A stretch of DNA of 64,000 nt from Photobacterium halotolerans DSM 18316 (lineage in GTDB: Bacteria; Pseudomonadota; Gammaproteobacteria; Enterobacterales; Vibrionaceae), in contig NZ_KE384319.1 of NCBI RefSeq assembly GCF_000425165.1, positions 558,001 through 622,000 on the forward strand, read 5' to 3'. Made by a program: the position numbers and the translations under genes. Positions 57,745 through 64,000 of the stretch are shown piece by piece; positions within the stretch are counted from its first letter, which is position 1; each line of letters begins with the position of its first letter. The notes under the pieces were generated by a model, which had not been told where the DNA came from, did not search any database, and saw nothing but the letters and a program-made list of their open reading frames with translations.

Positions 57745-59124
57745 TTACTCTGTGACTGTTTGGGGTTTCAGGGTCTGATCCCCCTGGTCGTTCTGAAGTC
57801 CGTACAAGCCTTTCGGGCCTTTACTGACCAGGCGCATCATGTAGCCGATACCGACGGTAAAGACGGAGAAATACACCACCACAAAAATCGCCAGTGAGAT
57901 GCTCATCTGCACCACATTATGATTAGACACCACCTCACTGGTTCGCATCATGCCGTACACCACCCAGGGCTGGCGGCCCATTTCGGTCGTAAACCAGCCA
58001 GCCAGCAGCGCAATCAGACCGGACGGCCCCATCATCAGCATAAAGCGCAGGAACATTTTACTCTGATACAAACGGCCCTTACGGCGCAGGTAGAGTGCCG
58101 CCAGTCCGGACAACAGCATCAGCATGCCCAGGCCAGCCATCACACGGAAACTCCAGAACACGACCGTGGCATTGGGTCTGTCTGCTTTCGGAAAGCTTTT
58201 CAGCGCCGGGATCTGCTGATCCAGACTGTGTGTCAGGATCAGACTCCCCAGGTAGGGAATCTCAACCTTGTAACGGGTTTCTTCTGCTTCCATATCCGGA
58301 ATACCGAACAGAATCAGCGGCGTTGCTTCACCCGGTTCGTTCTCCCAGTGACCCTCAATGGCAGCAATTTTGGCCGGCTGGTGTTGCAGCGTATTCAGGC
58401 CATGGGCATCACCCACAAACGCCTGAATCGGCGCTACCAGCAGGATCATCCACATGGCCATCGACAGCATTTTTCTGATTTCCGCGGTATTACGGCCATG
58501 CAGCAGGTGCCATGCCGCTGACGCTGCGACGAAAAAGGCCGTCGACAGAAAAGCAGCCAGCGCCATATGCACCAGGCGATACGGGAAAGAAGGGTTAAAC
58601 ACTATCCTGAACCAGTCGACCGGCACCACCCGTCCATTCACAATCTCAATGCCTTGCGGTGTCTGCATCCAGCTATTGGAAGACAGAATCCAGAAGGTCG
58701 AAATCAGCGTACCGACGGCCACCATCACAGTGGCGAAGAAGTGCATACGGCGGCTGACCCGTTCCCAGCCAAACAGCATCACGCCCAGAAATCCCGCTTC
58801 GAGAAAAAAGGCGGTCAGCACCTCGTAGGTCAGTAACGGCCCGGTCACACTGCCGGCAAAGTCGGAGAAACGGGCCCAGTTAGTGCCGAATTCGTAGGAC
58901 ATCACCAGCCCTGACACCACGCCCATCCCAAAGTTAACCGCAAAAATTTTCGACCAGAAGTGGTAGAGATTTTTATAAACCTGATTACCGGTTTTCAGCC
59001 ATCGCCATTCAAGCACTGCCAGATAACTGGCCAGCCCAATGGTAATTGCCGGAAAAATAATGTGAAAGGAGACCGTAAACGCGAACTGGATCCGCGCCAG
59101 GTCCAATGCTTCAAAATGAAACAT
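57745..59124 (-). CDS. cioA: Cytochrome bd-type (CioA) quinol oxidase subunit I
   Basis: A 459-residue heme-carrying subunit. It begins MFHFEALDLARIQFAFTVSF, containing a heme-ligand His, and has TTEMGRQPWVVYG and the QAFVGDAHGLN region. The Q-loop before PYLGSLILTHSLDQQIPALK is short; E. coli CydA is about 60 residues longer here. This matches CioA of the cyanide-insensitive oxidases rather than long-loop CydA. It lies 91 bases after the molybdoenzyme gene, possibly in one transcript. Confidence 0.92.
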   Translation of the reverse strand: MFHFEALDLARIQFAFTVSFHIIFPAITIGLASYLAVLEWRWLKTGNQVYKNLYHFWSKIFAVNFGMGVVSGLVMSYEFGTNWARFSDFAGSVTGPLLTYEVLTAFFLEAGFLGVMLFGWERVSRRMHFFATVMVAVGTLISTFWILSSNSWMQTPQGIEIVNGRVVPVDWFRIVFNPSFPYRLVHMALAAFLSTAFFVAASAAWHLLHGRNTAEIRKMLSMAMWMILLVAPIQAFVGDAHGLNTLQHQPAKIAAIEGHWENEPGEATPLILFGIPDMEAEETRYKVEIPYLGSLILTHSLDQQIPALKSFPKADRPNATVVFWSFRVMAGLGMLMLLSGLAALYLRRKGRLYQSKMFLRFMLMMGPSGLIALLAGWFTTEMGRQPWVVYGMMRTSEVVSNHNVVQMSISLAIFVVVYFSVFTVGIGYMMRLVSKGPKGLYGLQNDQGDQTLKPQTVTE

Positions 59125-59215
59125 ATTGCTATCCTTATAGACTGACTGCTTGTCTGATAACGGCAGCCATGTCCGGCTGCCGCAGGCATATAAAAGAGAA
59201 TTTAACCGCTCAGAC

Positions 59216-61540
59216 TCAGACGGCTGACGCCGGAATCCGGTTGCCGTTCTGTGCTTTTTCCAGCTTTATCGCGATAAATTTCGACGTTGGAGTGAAGGTG
59301 CGATCGCCGTAGCTTTCCAGTGGCACCAGCGGGTTGGTTTCCGGGTAATACGCCGCCACCTGGCCGGACGGCATGTCATACGCCACCAGCACAAAACCAG
59401 ACACCCGGCGCGTTTTACCGTCTTCCCACAAGGAAACCAGATCCACTTTCTCGCCCGGTTCAAACCCGAGACGGCGGATATCATCTTCATTGGCAAACAC
59501 CACCTCACGGATGCCAAATACCCCACGGTATCGGTCGTCCAGGCCGTACAATGTGGTGTTGTACTGATCGTGGGAACGCATGGTCTGCAATATCAGATCC
59601 GGCTTATCACCACGCGCCAGCACGGTTGCATTAACCAGCTGTTCCGGCAGAGCACAGGGCGCGAACTGCGCTTTGCCACTCGGCGTATTCCACTGCCGTT
59701 TCGCCGCAGTGTTACCAAGATAGAATCCCCCCGGATGGTTCAGTTTCTCGTTAAAGTTTTCGAAACCCGGAATGGTATCGGCAATCAGATCGCGGATACG
59801 GCGGTAATCGGCCACGGTCCAGTCCCAGTCAATCGGATGATCACCCAGGGTGGCTTTCGCTATGCCTGCAATAATCGCGGGTTCAGAGCGCAACTGAGCA
59901 GAGCGGGGTTTTAACTGACCGTAGGAGATGTGCACCATGCTGAAAGTATCTTCGACCGTTACCCCTTGCGGGCCTTCAGCCTGGATGTCGATTTCAGTGC
60001 GTCCCAGACAAGGCAGGATCAGCGCATCCCGGCCTGTCACCAGATGGCCGCGATTGAGTTTGGTCGAAATCTGCACCGTCAGATCGCAGTTTCTCAGGGC
60101 GGCATGGGTTCGCACCGTGTCCGGGGTAGCCTGCGCAAAGTTGCCACCTAGCCCGATAAAGACTTTCGAGCGCTGCGCTTCCATCGCCTGAATCGCCTGC
60201 ACTGCATTGTGCCCCTGCATGCGCGGCACCCTGAATTTGAAACGATCTTCCAAGGCATCAAGAAACGCATCATGCGGCTGCTCATCGATCCCCATAGTAC
60301 GGTCGCCCTGCACGTTACTGTGCCCGCGCACCGGAGACAGACCGGCTCCGGGTTTTCCCACATTGCCTCTGAGCAGCTGCAGATTAACCACTTCCTGAAT
60401 CGTCGGCACCGAATGCCTGTGCTGGGTCAGCCCCATCGCCCAGCACATCACCACCCTCTCGGCGCGGCGGTACATACGGGCCGCCATTTCGATATCAGCC
60501 AGGCTCAGGCCCGACTGTTCAACAATGTGCGTCCAGCTGGTTGCGTCCACTTCAGCCAGATACTGCTCCAGCCCGGTGGTGTGACTGTTGATGAAGTCAT
60601 GGTCAAAGACAGCCGGCTCACCTTTCTCCAGCGCCTCACGCTCCCAGTTCAGCAAAAACTTAGCAATACCACGCATCGCTGCCATATCGCCGCCTAATGC
60701 TGGACGAAAGTAGGCGGTGTTGGTCGGTTCCGAGCCATTACTAAGCATTTCAAACGGGTGCTGCGGGTGCTGAAAGCGTTCCAGTCCGCGTTCTTTCAGA
60801 GGGTTAAAGCAGACCACCTGTGCGCCACGTTTCACCGCTTCACGCAGCGGCTCCAGCATACGGGGATGGTTGGTACCCGGATTCTGGCCTATCACAAAAA
60901 TAGCGTCCGCCAGCTCCAGATCCTCGAACACCACAGTGCCTTTGCCGACCCCTATGGTGTCCATCATGCCGATCCCGCTGGCCTCATGACACATGTTCGA
61001 ACAATCCGGAAAGTTATTGGTGCCGAAAGCACGCACAAACAGCTGATAGAGATAAGCCGCTTCGTTGCTGGCACGGCCAGAGGTATAGAACTCGGCCTGA
61101 TCCGGTGAATCAAGACGGTTTAAGTGTGTTGCGATCAGGGCGAATGCATCATCCCAGCTGATTGCCTCATAATGATCACTTTCCGCGTTGTAGCGCATCG
61201 GATGAGACAAGCGGCCCTGATATTCCAGCCAGTAATCGCTCTGTTTCAGCAGCTCAGAGACACTGTATCGGGCGAAGAAACTGGGATCCACCAGACGGCC
61301 GGTCGCTTCCCAGTTCACCGCTTTGGCGCCGTTTTCACAAAACTTCACCAAACCGTCTTCGGGTGATTCTCCCCAGGCGCATCCCGGACAATCGAAACCA
61401 CCGTTCTGATTGGTTTTCAGCATGGCTCTGAGATTACGGAATGCATTCTCGCTGCCAAGCCAGCTTTTGGTGACACTTTTTAAGGCCCCCCAGCCTGCTG
61501 CCGGGCCCTGATAATCTCTGATATTTTCCTTGTGGCTCAT
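59216..61540 (-). CDS. FdhF/YdeP family molybdopterin oxidoreductase
   Basis: A 774-residue cytoplasmic protein of the YdeP group of molybdopterin enzymes related to formate dehydrogenase H. CPGCAWGESPE near residue 54 and NMCHEASGIGMMDTIGVGKG carry conserved Cys, HRHSVPTIQEVVNLQLLRGN and GHSNVQGDRTMGIDEQP belong to the cofactor-binding core, and SHDQYNTTLYGLDDRYRG is in the C-terminal molybdopterin domain. It probably holds molybdenum bis-MGD. Redox partner unknown; YdeP is linked to acid resistance in E. coli. ATG 61540 has GAGGAG upstream; a longer frame to 61678 is improbable. Confidence 0.88.
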   Translation of the reverse strand: MSHKENIRDYQGPAAGWGALKSVTKSWLGSENAFRNLRAMLKTNQNGGFDCPGCAWGESPEDGLVKFCENGAKAVNWEATGRLVDPSFFARYSVSELLKQSDYWLEYQGRLSHPMRYNAESDHYEAISWDDAFALIATHLNRLDSPDQAEFYTSGRASNEAAYLYQLFVRAFGTNNFPDCSNMCHEASGIGMMDTIGVGKGTVVFEDLELADAIFVIGQNPGTNHPRMLEPLREAVKRGAQVVCFNPLKERGLERFQHPQHPFEMLSNGSEPTNTAYFRPALGGDMAAMRGIAKFLLNWEREALEKGEPAVFDHDFINSHTTGLEQYLAEVDATSWTHIVEQSGLSLADIEMAARMYRRAERVVMCWAMGLTQHRHSVPTIQEVVNLQLLRGNVGKPGAGLSPVRGHSNVQGDRTMGIDEQPHDAFLDALEDRFKFRVPRMQGHNAVQAIQAMEAQRSKVFIGLGGNFAQATPDTVRTHAALRNCDLTVQISTKLNRGHLVTGRDALILPCLGRTEIDIQAEGPQGVTVEDTFSMVHISYGQLKPRSAQLRSEPAIIAGIAKATLGDHPIDWDWTVADYRRIRDLIADTIPGFENFNEKLNHPGGFYLGNTAAKRQWNTPSGKAQFAPCALPEQLVNATVLARGDKPDLILQTMRSHDQYNTTLYGLDDRYRGVFGIREVVFANEDDIRRLGFEPGEKVDLVSLWEDGKTRRVSGFVLVAYDMPSGQVAAYYPETNPLVPLESYGDRTFTPTSKFIAIKLEKAQNGNRIPASAV

Positions 61541-62061
61541 GAAAGTACTCCTCAGATAGGAATAACAACGAAAAGACATGCCAACAGCACCGACACCTGC
61601 GCGACAACCTTTCAGTGTTCGCCGGAATAATCCATCACTGCCTGAAACTGGCATTTGTTCATTGCGTTTGAGATGCAATTAATGCGAAGTCTGTTCTAGG
61701 GACTGCAATTAAAATGATCTTAATCAAAGATTATGGCGATAGCGGTGCGGCGTCTAATTGATATTATTGAAGGAGTGATAAGCGGAATCTATCAGCAAAG
61801 AAAAATACCAGAAACGATTTCAGCATCCTGTTATTTTAAAATGAAAAGCCTATTATTCAGATACATTAATATCTGCGTTATCAATGTCATCTATGACTTT
61901 ATCGAGAAAATCAATTTGGCAATAAATAAAACAATACATACGATTTTATTACGACAAAAAATATTATCACATTACTTCGACAGATATTTGAATTCCCGCC
62001 TGCGTGGGAATCTATTTCAGAACCCATAGGGTTCACATTTTCCGACACTGACAGGTACACC
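61541..62061. other. Intergenic region between the molybdoenzyme and bestrophin genes
   Basis: About 520 bases, divergent. From 61730 to 61990 it is strongly AT-rich and unlike its neighbours. A 98-codon frame at 61734-62029 has no ribosome site or protein-like composition. It ends in a short hairpin repeat (61992-62011). Confidence 0.45.
61992..62011. repeat. Short hairpin resembling a dispersed intergenic repeat
   Basis: ATTCCC (61992-61997) pairs with GGGAAT (62006-62011) around CGCCTGCGT. The word ATTCCCGCCTGCGTGGGAAT is close to dispersed repeats in several gammaproteobacteria, but a genome comparison is needed to be sure. Confidence 0.4.
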
Positions 62062-62961
62062 ATGATAGTCCACCCCAAACCCACCCTGGCCGTGATTCTC
62101 TTTTCATTAAAAGGGTCCATTGCAAAACGTATTGCCCTGCGCAGTTTGATGGTGACCGCTCTGGCGTCACTCATTGTACTGATAGAGGTGCTGTATCCGG
62201 CGTCTTTTTCCCGCGTCAATGCCACCCCGTTTACGCTGCTGGGTATTTCACTCTCCATCTTTATGAGTTTTCGTAACAGCGCCTGTTACGGCCGATGGTG
62301 GGAAGGGCGTCAGGCCTGGGGGAAAGTGATTATTGAAATACGCTCGTTCGCACGCGCCAGCGTGGCCATTCAGGACAACGTACAGCGTGAAGCCATACTC
62401 AGAGCGCTTTGCGGTTATGCTCATGCGTTAAATGCCCGCCTGCGCGGCGAAAACGAATTACAAGCTGCCGGGAAATGGCTGCCGGCCATTCCCGGCCTCT
62501 TGGGCAGCAATATCAGCGATGGCATACTCAGGCACATCAGCCAGCAATGTTCTGCATTAGCAGATAATCGCAGCATCAGCGAATGGCGCTATGTCACGCT
62601 GGAAAAAAGCCTGCACGGACTGTCTGACGCCCAGGGCGTTTGCGAACGCATTAAAGGCACCCCATTGCCGTTTCCGTATACCCTGCTGCTGCACCGCACC
62701 ATTTATATTTTCTGCCTGTTGCTGCCGTTTGCGATGGCGGAACCTTTGGGATGGCTGGCCCCCTTGTTTACCACCATCGTCAGCTATACCTTCTTCGGGC
62801 TGGATGCCATAGGCGACGAGCTGGAAGACCCGTTTGGCCGCGACGAAAACGACCTGCCCACCGATGCCATGGTCCGCACCATTGAACGCGACCTGTTAGA
62901 TTCGCTGGGCTACACAGCTTTACCGCCGCCATTGGCGCCACGGGAATTCGTACTACACTGA
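62062..62961 (+). CDS. Bestrophin-like (YneE family) membrane protein
   Basis: A 299-residue protein of the bacterial bestrophin/UPF0187 family. It has four hydrophobic segments, with conserved blocks SIFMSFRNSACYGRWWEGRQ, PLPFPYTLLLHRTIYIFCLL and GDELEDPFGRDENDLPTDAM. Bacterial bestrophins form pentameric ion channels (sodium-selective in Klebsiella). The start at ATG 62062 gives a standard family length. Same strand as mobA downstream, separated by a hairpin. Confidence 0.88.
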   Translation: MIVHPKPTLAVILFSLKGSIAKRIALRSLMVTALASLIVLIEVLYPASFSRVNATPFTLLGISLSIFMSFRNSACYGRWWEGRQAWGKVIIEIRSFARASVAIQDNVQREAILRALCGYAHALNARLRGENELQAAGKWLPAIPGLLGSNISDGILRHISQQCSALADNRSISEWRYVTLEKSLHGLSDAQGVCERIKGTPLPFPYTLLLHRTIYIFCLLLPFAMAEPLGWLAPLFTTIVSYTFFGLDAIGDELEDPFGRDENDLPTDAMVRTIERDLLDSLGYTALPPPLAPREFVLH

Positions 62962-62991
62962 AAATGAGCCTCTCGTGACACCTCAGTAAAA

Positions 62992-63022
62992 CGGGCTGCC
63001 AGTCATTCACGACGGCAGCCCG
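62992..63022 (+). terminator. Hairpin after the bestrophin gene
   Basis: CGGGCTGCC (62992-63000) pairs with GGCAGCCCG (63014-63022). No strong T-run follows; partial terminator. Confidence 0.55.
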
Positions 63023-63123
63023 CCTGATAAACCCTGTCTATCAATTCATCAGTCTGCTTTATTGGACTGACACGCAGAAACGTTATATTTTTTAAGGGCA
63101 TATTTTACCAGGCTGTTATCACC

Positions 63124-63714
63124 ATGAAACTCACTCCGCCTTGCTTTTCCGTACTCCTTCTTGCCGGCGGGCAGGGTTCCCGAATGGGAGGCAAAGACAA
63201 AGGACTGGTTTCCTTTCGCGGCAGGCCGTTAATTGCCAGCCTGTTTGACGTTGTCAGACCGCTGACAGATGACCTGCTGATCTCCTGCAACCGCAATACC
63301 GAACAGTACGCCACTTACTGTGACCATATACTGACCGACGATGTCAGCGGCTTTCCCGGCCCATTAACTGGCATTCTGAAAGGACTGACTGCAGCAAAAC
63401 ACGACTGGCTGCTGCTGTTTCCCTGCGATGCGCCCCTGATAGACCAATCCCTCGTCCGTCAGTTGCTGGATGCCGCCTCGGCCGATACACCGCGGCCCGT
63501 CATGGTTCGGCAGGGCAATCAGTGGCAGCCCATGTTCAGCCTGATCCCCAAACATCTGCTCCCCGTATTGCAACTGGCCTGGCAGTCGGGCGAGCGCAGC
63601 CTGATGGCGATCCTGACCCGCCATGATGTCGTGGCAGTAGACTGCGCGCTGAACGATCCCCGGCTGCAAAACATCAATACCCCACAACAATTACTCGATT
63701 TACACCATTATTAA
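63124..63714 (+). CDS. mobA: Molybdenum cofactor guanylyltransferase
   Basis: A 196-residue enzyme that attaches GMP to molybdopterin to make the MGD form of the cofactor. The nucleotide-binding start SVLLLAGGQGSRMGGKDKGL, GFPGPLTGILKGL and LFPCDAPLIDQ are all MobA motifs. The length is normal. An FdhF/YdeP-like molybdoenzyme that needs this cofactor lies 1.6 kb upstream on the other strand. Confidence 0.94.
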   Translation: MKLTPPCFSVLLLAGGQGSRMGGKDKGLVSFRGRPLIASLFDVVRPLTDDLLISCNRNTEQYATYCDHILTDDVSGFPGPLTGILKGLTAAKHDWLLLFPCDAPLIDQSLVRQLLDAASADTPRPVMVRQGNQWQPMFSLIPKHLLPVLQLAWQSGERSLMAILTRHDVVAVDCALNDPRLQNINTPQQLLDLHHY

Positions 63715-63778
63715 TAGATACCGTTTTTTATTTCAGACACACGCATTTTCCCAAATAACACTACCCTAAGGGTATTTC

Positions 63779-64000
63779 ATGGATATCAAACAACTTAAGT
63801 ACCTGATCGCGCTGGATCAAACCAAGCATTTCGGTCAGGCAGCAGCGCTGTGCCATATCACTCAGCCCACGCTTTCAATGCGGATCCGCAATCTGGAAGA
63901 CGAGCTGGATCTGGTGCTGATCACCCGCGGACAACGCTTTGAAGGTTTTACCGAAGAAGGCGAACGAATTCTGGCCTGGGCCCGAACCCTGCTGGCAGCG
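63779..64000 (+). CDS. LysR-family transcriptional regulator, 5' part
   Basis: The first 74 codons are in the window and the frame is open to the edge. MDIKQLKYLIALDQTKHFGQ followed by AAALCHITQPTLSMRIRNLE is the winged helix-turn-helix of LysR regulators. The effector domain is cut off. It starts 64 bases after mobA on the same strand; its targets cannot be deduced. Confidence 0.9.
   Translation, partial: MDIKQLKYLIALDQTKHFGQAAALCHITQPTLSMRIRNLEDELDLVLITRGQRFEGFTEEGERILAWARTLLAA

Noticed and set aside
61734-62029. Open frame of 98 codons in the AT-rich intergenic region
   Set aside because: No ribosome site, irregular composition and overlap with the hairpin repeat; probably a chance frame in AT-rich DNA.

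Overview
The window is a chromosomal segment of a marine gammaproteobacterium, most likely a member of the Vibrionaceae. The evidence is an ectABC-ask ectoine operon, Vibrio-type asnS, ygiQ and efpL, two chemoreceptors, a diguanylate cyclase and DUF2947 and Zn-ribbon proteins of Vibrio type. Most genes have a mid-range GC content. No rRNA, tRNA or CRISPR array was recognised. Genus and species cannot be fixed from the sequence alone.

Layout: 1-8.4 kb is core sequence: the 3' end of queE, a large lipoprotein, asnS, an Aer-like PAS chemoreceptor and an AraC regulator with its LysE exporter. From about 8.6 to 16.3 kb lies an accessory island built from several insertions. It holds lemA (frameshifted at an A10 run) with a DUF3137 gene, a truncated IS3-family element, a strongly AT-rich two-gene cassette (ParB/DUF262-like protein plus a HEPN-motif protein), three overlapping phage genes (unknown, DNA adenine methylase, Q-type antiterminator) and the 3' part of a phage integrase that abuts ygiQ. 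The two-gene cassette is the best candidate here for an undescribed, probably anti-phage or abortive-infection, system.

16.3-34.6 kb: ygiQ, the ectoine operon (ectA-ectB-ectC-ask, minus strand), a 51-residue membrane protein, a Cache-GGDEF cyclase, an LpxH-like phosphoesterase, a giant YdiJ-type FAD/Fe-S dehydrogenase, a NUDIX-PAP2 fusion, a FAN1-like VRR-NUC nuclease, a pirin, a DUF2947 protein and a small acidic protein.

35-50.8 kb: a DUF3108 protein, then a minus-strand operon pxpA-pxpB-pxpC, gamma-glutamylcyclotransferase and Zn-ribbon protein, in which the cyclotransferase can make the 5-oxoproline that PxpABC hydrolyses. Next come a chemoreceptor with an apparently cytoplasmic sensor, a polar amino-acid ABC importer, efpL, a zinc alcohol dehydrogenase, an EamA exporter, and DUF2252, SDR and DUF2256 genes.

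50.9-64 kb: a PPP-family phosphatase, a cytochrome b561 gene broken by an in-frame TGA, two tiny genes (a ribbon-helix-helix regulator behind a palindromic operator, and a Lys-rich peptide), katG, a CioAB-type cyanide-insensitive bd oxidase downstream of an FdhF/YdeP-like molybdoenzyme, a bestrophin-like channel, mobA (molybdenum cofactor guanylylation, matching the molybdoenzyme) and the start of a LysR regulator cut by the window end.
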